In this document: positions 16,218-24,637 of the stretch, piece after piece
Position numbering within the stretch: position 1 is the stretch's first letter
Layout: each line of letters begins with the position of its first letter
Assembly (NCBI RefSeq): GCF_008369125.1
Contig: NZ_VOAY01000001.1
Location: forward strand, 372,001 to 436,000
Source of the DNA: Allopusillimonas sp008369125
GTDB lineage: Bacteria; Pseudomonadota; Gammaproteobacteria; Burkholderiales; Burkholderiaceae_B
Direction of reading: 5' to 3'
DNA length: 64,000 bases
Program-made: the position numbers and the translations under genes
Notes under the pieces: generated by a model
What the model was told of the DNA's origin: nothing
What the model saw: only the letters and a program-made list of their open reading frames with translations
Databases searched by the model: none

Positions 16218-17104
16218 CGCTCGCCGCCCAGCGCATCAACCAGATCAGCCAGCAGGCGGGATAGCTCGCCCGTCATTAGCGTAAAGTAAGAATCAAACTG
16301 CTCGGCGTCGCTTTGCGTCAGGTCGCTGCCTTCTTTCAGGATATCGAGCGGCGTAATGCGCCTTACCTCAAGCCCTTCAGTCAGCACAAGCGACACGCGG
16401 TCAGCCCACGTCAACGCCAGCCGCGTAACCTGCTTGCCGGACTGCACATGCTTTTGCACGTCGGCCACATCAACGCTCTGGCGCACGTACCGGACCTTTG
16501 CGCCGCTGTCTGATGTTGACTGCAGATCCGTGTCTTGGTCGATAGTGAAGTTGGCCGGGGCCTCATCATCCAGCAGCCAGCTTGTCATGGCGCCGGCAGG
16601 GGATTGCTCGACGTACAGGGGCGACACAGGGAATGGATCCACCGACTTGGCAAGCAGGCCCAGCACTTCGTCGCACTTGGCGTCTGATGTTGCGTCGATC
16701 ACCAACCACCCGTTGCGGGTGTCCAGCCATACGTGGGTATCGCGATATTGGCTGAATGCCTTGGGCAGAAGATCATCAGTGACTTGCTCTTTGATTTCCT
16801 TCAGTTGCTTGCGCCCGGGCTTAAATCCCTGCTGTTCTTCGATTTCCCGGGCTTTGGCCTGCATGAACTGGTTGACGACCGTGGCGGGCAGTAGCTTGGC
16901 CTCGGTGCGCATAGTAATTAGCAGCTGCCCATCGAGCGCGTAGACCATGCCGCTATCTTCGCGGGGAGATATCCAGCCAATGCTTTGCATTTCGTTGGCC
17001 GCGCCTGGTTGGAACTGGCGCTTTTCTAGGGCTTGCTCAAGCTGCTCGATAGAGGGCAGGGCACCTGACTGCAGGCGGTAGATTTTTAGGTTTTTGAACC
17101 ACAT
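16205..17104 (-). CDS. rdgC: recombination-associated protein RdgC
   Basis: 299 residues from ATG 17104 (MWFKNLKIYRL, the canonical RdgC start). AAGGA is 8 nt upstream of this ATG but only 2 nt from the one at 17110. E. coli RdgC is 303 residues. Signatures: SIGWISPRED near residue 43, GFKPGRKQLKEIKE near 100, and WLLDDEAPANFTI in the C-terminal half. RdgC forms a ring-shaped dimer around DNA and restrains RecA. A phage-borne copy next to RecT/YqaJ suggests modulation of RecA during phage recombination. Confidence 0.93.
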   Translation of the reverse strand: MWFKNLKIYRLQSGALPSIEQLEQALEKRQFQPGAANEMQSIGWISPREDSGMVYALDGQLLITMRTEAKLLPATVVNQFMQAKAREIEEQQGFKPGRKQLKEIKEQVTDDLLPKAFSQYRDTHVWLDTRNGWLVIDATSDAKCDEVLGLLAKSVDPFPVSPLYVEQSPAGAMTSWLLDDEAPANFTIDQDTDLQSTSDSGAKVRYVRQSVDVADVQKHVQSGKQVTRLALTWADRVSLVLTEGLEVRRITPLDILKEGSDLTQSDAEQFDSYFTLMTGELSRLLADLVDALGGERQPI

Positions 17105-17164
17105 AAGCATTGTCCTTATTGAGGCTATGATTGCGTGTTGCGCCGCAAGGCGCGGGAGAGCGTA

Positions 17165-17470
17165 ATGACAGTAGAGAAAACACAAAAAGAGATCGAAAAC
17201 CCTTTGGTGCTTAATTTTTTGTCTCAATTAAAATCGTCGGCCTCGGTTTCATCTCAAGGCAACAAGGCGAAGTTGACGATTTCAGCCAAAGAGACAGAAG
17301 GGGATGTTGTTACAACATATAAAATATCGCTGGAAGGGCGCGCCATATCGGGGATATTTGCGGCCCTTGTGGATCACCAAAATAAAGAGGCCGTAGCGAT
17401 GGCGCTGAAAGGCTCATCGCGTGATCTAGCCTTGCTTGCCGCAATCGCCTCTAGTATTGATGAAAAGTAA
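17165..17470 (+). CDS. hypothetical protein divergent from rdgC
   Basis: 101 residues from ATG 17165 with GGGAG 7 nt upstream. The sequence is acidic/helical at the start (KTQKEIENPLVLNFLSQL), then beta-rich (AKLTISAKETEGDVVTTYKI), then a hydrophobic helix. Divergent from rdgC with 60 bp between; a TATGAT at 17126 may be its -10. No domain recognised. Confidence 0.6.
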   Translation: MTVEKTQKEIENPLVLNFLSQLKSSASVSSQGNKAKLTISAKETEGDVVTTYKISLEGRAISGIFAALVDHQNKEAVAMALKGSSRDLALLAAIASSIDEK

Positions 17471-17472
17471 GA

Positions 17473-17646
17473 TCACCAGTTATCAGGGGCGTGCATTTCA
17501 GATTCTCCCCACGTGCAAACGCCGCACATATCACCGGAATACACTTGCTTGCCGCCCTTCCAGCCAGTGACAACATGATCAGCGCCGCACACCTCACATG
17601 AGCGGGAGTAGTCGGGCTTGAATTCGTCTATCTCTAGAACTTCCAT
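17473..17646 (-). CDS. 57-residue zinc-ribbon protein
   Basis: Short gene from ATG 17646. It has two knuckles, CEVC at residues 17-20 and CGVC near 41-44, and a hydrophilic acidic sequence around them, so a zinc ribbon is likely. Similar tiny Zn proteins are frequent in phage early operons. It converges on the rightward gene ending at 17470. Confidence 0.6.
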   Translation of the reverse strand: MEVLEIDEFKPDYSRSCEVCGADHVVTGWKGGKQVYSGDMCGVCTWGESEMHAPDNW

Positions 17647-17694
17647 ATAGTTAGGCGGCGCGGTTATTGGCCTCGCCGCGCCTTGATGGGCGCA

Positions 17695-17949
17695 CTACAT
17701 GCCCATGTGCTTGCGGTACTTGCTGTAGATGCCGCGCAAGGTATTGAAATTCATCCCAAGCTTTTCAGAGACTTGCTTTAAGGGCATGCCTTTGGCGTGA
17801 AGCCTGTGGATGCGCTTGCCATGCGTGATGACTGACGGCACTACGGATGGCGTCGTTGGCGGCTTCTTCACCGGCTCCTGACGGACGGGCATGGCCTTTA
17901 TCGGCTGCGCCGCCATCATATCCCTGACTATGTGAGAAAGATCATTCAT
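17695..17949 (-). CDS. small helix-turn-helix protein
   Basis: 84 residues. The C-terminal half, RIHRLHAKGMPLKQVSEKLG followed by MNFNTLRGIYSKY, reads as a helix-turn-helix of the resolvase/Mor type. The N-terminal half is proline-rich and probably flexible. A small DNA-binding regulator is plausible; no target is known. Confidence 0.65.
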   Translation of the reverse strand: MNDLSHIVRDMMAAQPIKAMPVRQEPVKKPPTTPSVVPSVITHGKRIHRLHAKGMPLKQVSEKLGMNFNTLRGIYSKYRKHMGM

Positions 17950-17971
17950 TGAGCATCCCCTTAAAAGACGG

Positions 17972-18298
17972 CTACTCGATGGCCTGAGCGTCTACGGTTG
18001 GTTGCTCAGTGGCGGCTTCAGACCCATAAAGCGCCGTCACATTCTCGTAGGGGAACTGGTCGGCGCAGCGCTTGATATTCTTGCCAAAATACGAGCCCTT
18101 GGACTCGGCGGCCTTAAAGGCCTCAAACTGCTCGGCCGTGAAGTTGGCGTAGTGGTACACGCTGCAGACGCCCTTACGGTTTGCGGGAAAGCGGATGGCA
18201 AGCGTGTTGGTTTGTGGGTCGTGGCCGATAGCGGCAACCTGTGAGGACTCTACCGAGTCCGTTGCAATAATTGGGCGAGTAGTGATGCTGGTATCCAT
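17972..18298 (-). CDS. KTSC-domain protein
   Basis: 108 residues. V-ESSQVAAIGHD at about 16-27, LAIRF, VYHYANFTAEQFEAF and KGSYFGKNIKR follow the KTSC pattern (here the eponymous C-terminal KTSC stretch is modified). The KTSC domain is short, often beside RecT and exonuclease genes or fused to lysyl-tRNA synthetase, and may bind nucleic acid. Its place next to the YqaJ gene fits. Confidence 0.75.
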   Translation of the reverse strand: MDTSITTRPIIATDSVESSQVAAIGHDPQTNTLAIRFPANRKGVCSVYHYANFTAEQFEAFKAAESKGSYFGKNIKRCADQFPYENVTALYGSEAATEQPTVDAQAIE

Positions 18299-18329
18299 GG
18301 CTATCTCCGTAAATTTAAGTGATGCGTGC

Positions 18330-20066
18330 TTATGCCGCTACTGTCTGGCTGATGGCTTCGATGTGCCGCATCAGGGCGGCGCAGATGCGCGGGAAGTCGC
18401 ATTCTCGGTACAGCCTGGCCGACTTGTCGGTGGCAACGTGCTCAAAGCCAAGCTCAGATAAGCCTTGCGACGTTATGTTGAGGGGCGCAAGTAGCGCGTT
18501 GATTTCACCCAGGCGCAGTCGTGTGCCATCGTCTTTCGCTGTTTCAGGGGCGGGGGCATGGCTTCTGTACCCGCCGCCGTGGCCTATGTATCTGGGTGGC
18601 TCAGGCGTGGCTGATAGTGTTTCCTGATTCGCTGGCTTGGCGTTCGTGTCCTGCACGCCCTGGATGACTGTCCGTGCGGCCTGGGCTTCTTTCTCTGTCT
18701 GCGCATCATCCAGTGCTTTTTGCTTGGCCAACTTGTCAATTTCTTCCAAGCGTATTTTTTCCCGCTCAGAGTCTAGGCGGGCCTGTTCCTCTTGCTTGTG
18801 ATTATTGATGCGAGCATTAATGAGCAAAACAAGGTCGTCGTTGTCTTTGAGCACTAGCTGCTGTGCGTCAGCGAACAGAAACGAATAGTCCTCCGTCATC
18901 TTGCAGAGCGTGTCAAGATTTTCGGTGATCTTGTCAGTAATCATGCTGGCTTGGATTTTGGCAGCGGCGACGGTGCTATCAGCGGCGTCTTGCAGCGTGG
19001 CGATGGTGCGCTTACCCTTCATGGCGACGGCGATATCGCACGCTATTTCAGGCAGACGTACGGTGCCGAGACGCTTGTTTAACGCAGCGACGTGATCGGC
19101 AAACGCCTTCTTTCCGGCCATTAGAATCTCATTGCGCCGGTTTTCCTTCATCGTGGTGACCAGGCGGTTAAGCTCTAGGCGAGTCGCACGCGCCTCCTCT
19201 CCAATTTCATCAAGCGTGCGGAACAGCGCGTCGATGCTGGCGGTCTGGCTCAGTGCGTGTTGCTTGGCCGCTTCGAGCCTATCCTCGACCTCTTTGCACC
19301 ACTTGATCGTTTTATCGGCGTCGGCAAAGTGCTGGTCAGTCACCAGTTCGCGGTTTATAGACCCGATGACGGCAAGGGCATGCTCTTTAAACGCAACCAA
19401 ATTGCTGTTGGTGACCATGCCGGTGACTTCAATGCGCAGCGCGGGCAGGTTCTCTGGGGTGCGCCCAACGGCTTTGGGCTTTTCCTCGACGACATGATAG
19501 GCGTTAAGGTCTGTTTCAAACTGAGCCCATCCTGCTACCAATTGCAGTGCGCGCCCGTCAAGAGGCCGGTATTCCATCCATACAAAGTTTTCGCGGGTGC
19601 CGTCTGAAACGACAAAGATAGCCTTTTCGGCCTTGCTCACAAGCAGTTGCTGTTCCAGCTGCCAGTAGTATTCGGCGGGTAGGTTTTTATCCCGCACGGC
19701 CTGGGCTAGTTCCTCGTTCCACATTTTGTGCTCGAACACAATCTCACCCAGCATGGTGATTCCGTCGAACGAGGCCAACAGGCGTACTTCGTCGTCGGTG
19801 GCCGTGGTCGGGTAGAGCTCTTCGCCAATCATTTCTTCCACAATTGGGCGGGCAAGTGCCTCATATTGGTGGCCCTTGTCAAAGAGATTTTTTTGCACCC
19901 AATCGCTGTACTCCCGATCCGCGCCGGTTGCCTTCATACGCAACAACTCGCTGCGCATGAGTTTGGATGACGCAGCCATCATTACTGGAGCCTCGCTGGC
20001 TGTTAAACACTTAAAGCGCAAGGCCAGCCATTCAGCCGTGCCTTGGATTACGTTATGGATTTTCAT
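18330..20066 (-). CDS. YqaJ-family recombination exonuclease with long coiled-coil extension
   Basis: 578 residues, far longer than a plain YqaJ/lambda-exo (about 200-310). The N-terminal 195 residues are the nuclease: QGTAEWLALRFKCLTASEAP, then KGHQYEALARP, SFDGIT, EHKMW (the ExK of the PD-(D/E)xK site) and YYWQLEQQLLVS. From about 230 to 480 it is charged and helical, probably coiled coil, ending in a Gly/Pro linker and a small C-terminal domain. It should produce 3' overhangs for the RecT annealase encoded just upstream. Confidence 0.85.
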   Translation of the reverse strand: MKIHNVIQGTAEWLALRFKCLTASEAPVMMAASSKLMRSELLRMKATGADREYSDWVQKNLFDKGHQYEALARPIVEEMIGEELYPTTATDDEVRLLASFDGITMLGEIVFEHKMWNEELAQAVRDKNLPAEYYWQLEQQLLVSKAEKAIFVVSDGTRENFVWMEYRPLDGRALQLVAGWAQFETDLNAYHVVEEKPKAVGRTPENLPALRIEVTGMVTNSNLVAFKEHALAVIGSINRELVTDQHFADADKTIKWCKEVEDRLEAAKQHALSQTASIDALFRTLDEIGEEARATRLELNRLVTTMKENRRNEILMAGKKAFADHVAALNKRLGTVRLPEIACDIAVAMKGKRTIATLQDAADSTVAAAKIQASMITDKITENLDTLCKMTEDYSFLFADAQQLVLKDNDDLVLLINARINNHKQEEQARLDSEREKIRLEEIDKLAKQKALDDAQTEKEAQAARTVIQGVQDTNAKPANQETLSATPEPPRYIGHGGGYRSHAPAPETAKDDGTRLRLGEINALLAPLNITSQGLSELGFEHVATDKSARLYRECDFPRICAALMRHIEAISQTVAA

Positions 20067-20075
20067 TTGGTTTCC

Positions 20076-20954
20076 TTACGCCTGGATGGCTTCCAGATTT
20101 TGAATAGTGCGAAGCTGCTGTTCGCTCAGCGTGTACTTCGATTGGATGTTTGCGATCAACTGGTCGGCTTTCAACCGGCCAGAGTCGATTGCCTCTTGCC
20201 ACTTGGCCTTGTTCTCTTCGATGCTCTGGTCGGAATAGGGCGGTAGCTCTTTGCGCTGTTCTTCCGTGGTTGCAGGCTCTGCGCGGCCCATATCGCGCAT
20301 GGTGTGTTCGCCGGCCTCGGGCATTTCGTCATCCGTATAGACGCCAAGAATTACGTCCGGCGCATAGCGCCTGGCCCACTTCCTTACCGCCAGATACGTG
20401 ATCTGCTGCTGGGGGTCGGTTGCCCATTGGGTTGAGAATCGCGGGTAGGCCTGGGTCATCATCACTGTGATTTCTCGGGGCACCGCCTCGCCTTTTAATA
20501 GGCAGCTACAAATAACGCCGAGGCCCGCTTCTTCAGATGGCTTCCAGCCTGCGACGTAGTACTTTCCACCCTTGTCTGACTTGCGCTCTTCGACGCGGCC
20601 AAGAATCTTGCTCAAGTCGCCAATGAACGTAAATTCAGGGCGCGTTTCAATGGGGGCGCGGGCTATGACAACGGCATTGACCAACTGGCCTTCGTAGCCA
20701 AGCATGCCGCCTTGCGTCACATGGGTTTTCTGCGCTACCGCAAAAGGGTTCATTTGCCATTGCATAGACTGCATGACGACGGCAGCGCAGTCAGCTGAAT
20801 TACCTCGCAGATGTTGGGGCACGGTGGCGTGGCCTTTTGCCATGACTTCAGCAAAAGCCATAACCTTTTCGAACGAGCTAGGGTCAAGGATCAGCGATGT
20901 TGTGCTTGCTAGCGAATGATCGGCGGGTTGTGCGATTGTTTGAATGTCAGACAT
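20076..20954 (-). CDS. recT: RecT-family single-strand annealing protein
   Basis: 292 residues. The RecT core is clear: ADCAAVVMQSMQWQMNPFAV near residue 53, GGMLGYEGQLVNAVV near 84, and YLAVRKWARRYAPDVILGVY near 187. It anneals complementary single strands during phage recombination together with the YqaJ exonuclease 9 bp downstream. The C-terminal 60 residues are acidic and variable, as usual. Confidence 0.93.
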   Translation of the reverse strand: MSDIQTIAQPADHSLASTTSLILDPSSFEKVMAFAEVMAKGHATVPQHLRGNSADCAAVVMQSMQWQMNPFAVAQKTHVTQGGMLGYEGQLVNAVVIARAPIETRPEFTFIGDLSKILGRVEERKSDKGGKYYVAGWKPSEEAGLGVICSCLLKGEAVPREITVMMTQAYPRFSTQWATDPQQQITYLAVRKWARRYAPDVILGVYTDDEMPEAGEHTMRDMGRAEPATTEEQRKELPPYSDQSIEENKAKWQEAIDSGRLKADQLIANIQSKYTLSEQQLRTIQNLEAIQA

Positions 20955-21035
20955 TGTTTTCTCCGTGCACTGCTGTTAACGCAGTGGCTTGATTGCATTG
21001 ATCAGTTGTAAAAATTCCCCAATGGCGCTTACACA

Positions 21036-21185
21036 TCAAAACCCCGTCGCATCCAGCGTCTGCATCACAGCAATGAAGCAGCAAAAGGCTATTACTCCAA
21101 GCGGGTACGCATACCAAGGCGCTTTGCTGTTATCGCCGTCTTGGCGCGTGTGCTCCAGGGTCAGTCGTGACCAGATCGTTTTCAT
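21036..21185 (-). CDS. 49-residue single-pass membrane protein
   Basis: From ATG 21185, overlapping the upstream stop as ATGA. A charged first half is followed by one hydrophobic helix (PLGVIAFCCFIAVM, about residues 28-41). Small membrane proteins like this recur in the operon; function unknown. Confidence 0.55.
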   Translation of the reverse strand: MKTIWSRLTLEHTRQDGDNSKAPWYAYPLGVIAFCCFIAVMQTLDATGF

Positions 21186-21418
21186 GGCTGCTCCATATAT
21201 CGAATGGCCCACATTTCGTACTCTTCGGGGTCAGCTTCATCGGCAAGCTCTTGCGCCTGCTCAGCGATTAGGTTGCGCCAGTAGTGGGGCGGCTTGCCGA
21301 GGAATGTGAGGTTGTCTTTGAGGTGCGAGGCCAGCTCCCCGTACACCTTCTCGGGGTTAAGCGTCACGCACTCTTGGTCGACGACGCCAGAATCGGGGTC
21401 GCGTGTGATGGTGATCAT
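21182..21418 (-). CDS. hypothetical phage protein
   Basis: 78 residues, acidic, starting MITITRDPDSGVVDQECVTL; the C-terminal half is helical (HYWRNLIAEQAQELADEADP). Coupled to the next gene by an ATGA overlap. No domain recognised. Confidence 0.6.
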   Translation of the reverse strand: MITITRDPDSGVVDQECVTLNPEKVYGELASHLKDNLTFLGKPPHYWRNLIAEQAQELADEADPEEYEMWAIRYMEQP

Positions 21419-21554
21419 GTGATTTGCTCCGAGATAGTGCTAGAGGCCAGCTCGCCCGTTTAGGTTTGCCCCGCATCGTGGCCTTTGATGAAGGGTTGTC
21501 CCATGCGGGCGGCTGGCGTTGCACCCGGCTGGCTGAGCCGGACAGTGAAACTTG

Positions 21555-21995
21555 TTAGGTGGTGGCTTTGGTTATTGCTGCATCAAATAAGCGCAAAGCC
21601 TCTTCTTGTGACGGCGTTTTAAATTTCTTGCTAAAGACGCGGCAATCATAAAAGCAGCCAGACCCGCCCATACCAGACACTCTCATCGGGCACTTAACAT
21701 CCGCGCCGCAGCTTAGTGCGCTCATTCTTCCGTGATCAACAAAGGCCATAGGAAATGTATGTAGCTCGGGGGACGGGTAATGTTCTTTTAGTTCGCTGCA
21801 TAAACCCCAGTTGCTAGCGGTGTATTTGTCGCCGGGAGTATTGCTATCAACCGCCGCCAGGGGCGCGTCGGCTATGGTTTTTCGTATGCGCCGAAGGGTC
21901 GCCACATACTGGTCGTTTGAAAGCTCGTCATTGTTGTTGATGACAATGCTTTTGTGCGCCCCTTCTCGGCAGTATGATTTGAACTCTTCCTTCAT
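21555..21995 (-). CDS. hypothetical protein with a cysteine-rich C-terminal part
   Basis: 146 residues. The N-terminal half is helical (NDQYVATLRRIRKTIADAPL). The C-terminal half has four cysteines in CGADVKCPMRVSGMGG and CFYDC, which could bind a metal. No family recognised. The 117 bp on its 5' side (21996-22112) hold only tiny frames. Confidence 0.6.
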   Translation of the reverse strand: MKEEFKSYCREGAHKSIVINNNDELSNDQYVATLRRIRKTIADAPLAAVDSNTPGDKYTASNWGLCSELKEHYPSPELHTFPMAFVDHGRMSALSCGADVKCPMRVSGMGGSGCFYDCRVFSKKFKTPSQEEALRLFDAAITKATT

Positions 21996-22116
21996 TGCTC
22001 ACTCCGTATATATAGCCACCACAAGTAGCCACCCGGCCAAGCCGCGCAAGCACACGGCCCATGCATTAGAACGGGAGGGTATACAGCCAGGCGGCTGCTT
22101 GAGATTGCTGGTTAGG

Positions 22117-22350
22117 TTATTTGGCGGCTCTGGCTGCCAGCATGGCATCGGCCATTTCGTAAGATATCTCTGCGTAGCTGATCGGCGGGGCTTCGCGGGG
22201 CGGCCTGTCTTGAGATAAATACACCTGCATCGCCTTAGCTGCGAAGTAATCGCGCACGGATATTCCAGCCTCTTTCTGGCGTATATCTGCGTGGTAGCCG
22301 ATTTTGTGGTCAAGCACTGGAAATGCAGGCCCACCATCTTTGTGATCCAT
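22117..22350 (-). CDS. hypothetical phage protein of the GGPAFP/SVRDYFAAKAMQ type
   Basis: 77 residues from ATG 22350, with AGAGGAT 5 nt upstream; the longer frame to 22428 lacks a site. The start MDHKDGGPAFPV and the central GISVRDYFAAKAMQ are characteristic of small phage early proteins found widely in Proteobacteria. Function unknown. Confidence 0.75.
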   Translation of the reverse strand: MDHKDGGPAFPVLDHKIGYHADIRQKEAGISVRDYFAAKAMQVYLSQDRPPREAPPISYAEISYEMADAMLAARAAK

Positions 22351-22561
22351 GTTTATCCTCTTTGGTTGGTTGGCGGGAGTATCGTTCTCCGACGCGAAGC
22401 TGCACCGCTGCGCTATAGGCTCGGCCACGACAGTCGCAACCCGTTATGTGCCTACCATCGGCATCCGCTTCGATTGCTGGCGATGACCGCCAAAACAACG
22501 CACTCAGTTACGTTTAAAAGGTTCCTTTCAAAGAAATAAATTAATCGGAGAGTGCGCTGTT

Positions 22562-22850
22562 TTTGTGGTCATAAAGCGAGGCGACTCGATCCCAAGCTCA
22601 TCCAGGCTTGCGGCCCGGCATATAGTCGGCGGGACTGAGGTAGCCGACTTTCGTTGAATCGCCTCGCTTGATAACCATCACAAAGCCCCTCTCTTCCCCC
22701 ATTAAGCACTGGGTCAGGATTCACACCACATGTATGTCCTATACGCCAACAAACCCAACAAACAGGACAGGCTATAAATAGCAGGCCCTTTATGATCGGT
22801 AAGTTATTACAGGCCGCTGACGCCTGCTGAAAGAGAGGGGCTATGTGAAG
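22562..22850. repeat. inverted-repeat region with a 26-codon ORF
   Basis: The gap 22351-22903 contains an imperfect inverted repeat: GGTCATAAAGCGAGGCGACTC at the left (from 22567) and its near complement ending near 22678. The complement strand begins an ORF at ATG 22678 to TGA 22598 (MVIKRGDSTKVGYLSPADYM and six more residues) with GAGAGGGG about 7 nt upstream. The same ribosome-site stretch, AGAGAGGGGCTnTGTGA, also occurs rightward near 22832-22849. What the region does is unknown. Confidence 0.4.
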
Positions 22851-22903
22851 GCCCTGCCTATACAGGGCGACCGCGTTACGACTGGTCAGGCCGGGAGACG
22901 ACT

Positions 22904-23236
22904 TTATTTGATTAAGGCGCGTACTTTCATCGTCGCGTCAGATATTGCCAACGCGCGCTCTAGGCAAGATTCGTTCCATCCTTCCTCATCCTCACTCTCT
23001 GGCACGCGGGCCTTTATTGCCTCGGTATACATTTCCATTAATATCGACTGCGCGGATTCAAGCGCCTCCCGCACCCTTGCTGCGGAGTAGGCTTCGGCCT
23101 GGTCGGTGGTGATAAGGGAAACTGACTCTGCGCCGTATTTCTTTTCTGGGTAAATGCGCTCGACCGAATTGCCTCGTCGCAATATATCGCGGTGCGCGTA
23201 AGCGACAGGCTCGAGCATCGTTGTTTGCTTGCTCAT
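22904..23236 (-). CDS. hypothetical phage protein
   Basis: 110 residues. Contains LEPVAYAHRDIL, a short LITTDQAEAYSAARVREALE helix and an acidic segment VPESEDEEGWNESC. This two-part layout is common in phage early-operon proteins of unknown role. ATGA overlap with the upstream gene. Confidence 0.65.
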   Translation of the reverse strand: MSKQTTMLEPVAYAHRDILRRGNSVERIYPEKKYGAESVSLITTDQAEAYSAARVREALESAQSILMEMYTEAIKARVPESEDEEGWNESCLERALAISDATMKVRALIK

Positions 23237-23646
23237 GACCGCCCCTTAATTCCGGCGGTTTTCGCAGGGCTGTCTGGATGCAAGGCATCATGAAGATCAG
23301 CGAGCGCATGGACTCGCACTGTCACCGATTCGCCGCAGGGGAGCGCCTCACGCACTGGCGGGCGATGCTTGGCCTGGGTCCAGCTGAGCACATCAAGCGC
23401 CGCCTTTTCGATATTGCGCAGCCGCTGCACCTCAGGCGATTGCAGGACGGCTTTAATCGCCGCTTCGCTGACCTCTCGCAGGCGGTCTGAATCTTCCGTT
23501 ATTAGCGAGAAGTCATCCCGCCCCATCGTGTTGTAGCTCCACGCCTCCCATACGCGGTTGCAGTCATATGCGTCACCAAGGGCGTGAGCGACAGCCTCAT
23601 CAACAGCCTCTTTCGTGGCGTCCGTCAAAACTGATTCAGTGGTCAT
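23233..23646 (-). CDS. hypothetical phage protein
   Basis: 137 residues, acidic and helical in the first half. The segment AYDCNRVWEAWSYNTMGRDD followed by FSLI is typical of a phage family without assigned function. Overlaps both neighbours by 4 bp. Confidence 0.65.
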   Translation of the reverse strand: MTTESVLTDATKEAVDEAVAHALGDAYDCNRVWEAWSYNTMGRDDFSLITEDSDRLREVSEAAIKAVLQSPEVQRLRNIEKAALDVLSWTQAKHRPPVREALPCGESVTVRVHALADLHDALHPDSPAKTAGIKGRS

Positions 23647-23900
23647 GGCTGGTCCCTTGTGTCAGCTCCGCAGAAAGGACAGTAGCTGGCGACCATGCTC
23701 ATATTTTTGCCGGATGCGGTTGCGACCCCCTTAACGCTACCCTTGACAGTAAAAGGAATGCAGATCGCCGTGCCCATGCTGCTGCGGGACAGAGTGAAGC
23801 CAACCGCCGCGCACTCTACTGAGTCGATCTTGCCGTCATGCTTGTCTTTTAATAGATCAAGAATCCTTTCTTCAGTTTCTTGGATGCAATTGCAATTCAT
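23643..23900 (-). CDS. hypothetical phage protein with a C-terminal CxxC
   Basis: 85 residues. N-terminal helix with CNC, central beta strands (GFTLSRSSMGTAICIPFTVK) and YCPFCGAD at the end, half of a zinc knuckle. Proteins of this size ending in CPFCG are frequent in phage early operons. Confidence 0.65.
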   Translation of the reverse strand: MNCNCIQETEERILDLLKDKHDGKIDSVECAAVGFTLSRSSMGTAICIPFTVKGSVKGVATASGKNMSMVASYCPFCGADTRDQP

Positions 23901-23917
23901 GCTTTCCTCTCGTTGGG

Positions 23918-24139
23918 TTACTGAGGCCGCGCCGTGCCAATCTCACCCAGCAGCGCCTTGCGAGCCAGCTTCGCGCCGGGGTAGCCGCTGTACTGGCTCT
24001 TAATGTCTTGGCGGAAATAATCAGCCTTGCGGCGTTTCTTGCCGGGCGCTGCATATGACTCTGGCGTGATATTCATTGCGCCTATGCCGCCCATCGAACG
24101 GCCCAGTAGTGCCGCCAATAATGCTCGTGCGTTAAACAT
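23918..24139 (-). CDS. hypothetical basic protein
   Basis: 73 residues from ATG 24139, preceded by GCGAGGA 5 nt upstream. Very basic: GKKRRKADYFRQDIKSQYSG. The N-terminus is a hydrophobic helix (NARALLAALLGRSMGG). First strong gene of the leftward early operon after PL. No function recognised. Confidence 0.6.
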   Translation of the reverse strand: MFNARALLAALLGRSMGGIGAMNITPESYAAPGKKRRKADYFRQDIKSQYSGYPGAKLARKALLGEIGTARPQ

Positions 24140-24207
24140 AATTCCTCGCTTTCGGAAACGCCCCACATGGACGCTTTCCAAAGCGGCCCATTGCTGAGCC
24201 GTTGGAT

Positions 24208-24342
24208 TTACTGCCGAGCTACACCTGAATAAATCAGCTCTCGGTCTACGTGCTGACAATTACCCGCCATTGTCAGTAGGCGTCCAGTCGTACGAGAAAA
24301 CCGTACAACTCGATCCCCGCTCATATCGTGTGCTGCGTCCAT
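24208..24342 (-). CDS. small ORF in the PL leader
   Basis: 44 codons from ATG 24342 with GGGAGAG directly upstream; product starts MDAAHDMSGDRVVRFSRTTG. It fills part of the 400-bp stretch between PL (24535) and the gene at 24139. This is the position where lambda-like phages keep N. It is small and basic, but no antiterminator motif can be claimed. The rest of the leader (24343-24534) shows only a modest hairpin, CTACC with GGGTAG near 24393-24420. Confidence 0.4.
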   Translation of the reverse strand: MDAAHDMSGDRVVRFSRTTGRLLTMAGNCQHVDRELIYSGVARQ

Positions 24343-24541
24343 CTCTCCCGATGGCTCACCACGACGGTGCGGCTTTCACTCGTTTTGCTTCTACCCGAGT
24401 GGGTTACAGGTAGCCGCGCAATCGCTTGTCATGGACAGGGCGCGGTGTTTATCGATTTCAAGTTGTTAAAGAGCGATCTTTCTGTGTCGCATTAGTACTT
24501 GGCTGCCTTTGGCTTAACCGTGTTCCTGATGCGATGTATGC

Positions 24542-24583
24542 ATTATCGGCAAACCGATATTGAATGTCAATCGGTATTCCGAT
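24542..24583 (-). promoter_or_regulatory. PL: leftward early promoter with two repressor operators
   Basis: Read leftward: TTGACA (24565-24570), 17 bp, GATAAT (24542-24547), nearly consensus. Two perfect palindromes ATCGG-N4-CCGAT lie on it: 24545-24558 (ATCGGCAAACCGAT), over the spacer and -10, and 24570-24583 (ATCGGTATTCCGAT), abutting the -35. Their centres are 25 bp apart. The same palindrome occurs at the repressor/cro junction 3.7 kb away, so this is the phage PL controlled by the repressor at 27825. Confidence 0.88.
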
Positions 24584-24637
24584 ATTAATTTGTAACGGGG
24601 TGGGAAGTTTTGGATTTAGTAGGCAGAAAGGGAGGGG

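Noticed and set aside
21992..22066. Tiny ORFs upstream of the gene at 21995
   Set aside because: 18 to 24 codons, no convincing ribosome site; one encodes a hydrophobic stretch but cannot be supported.
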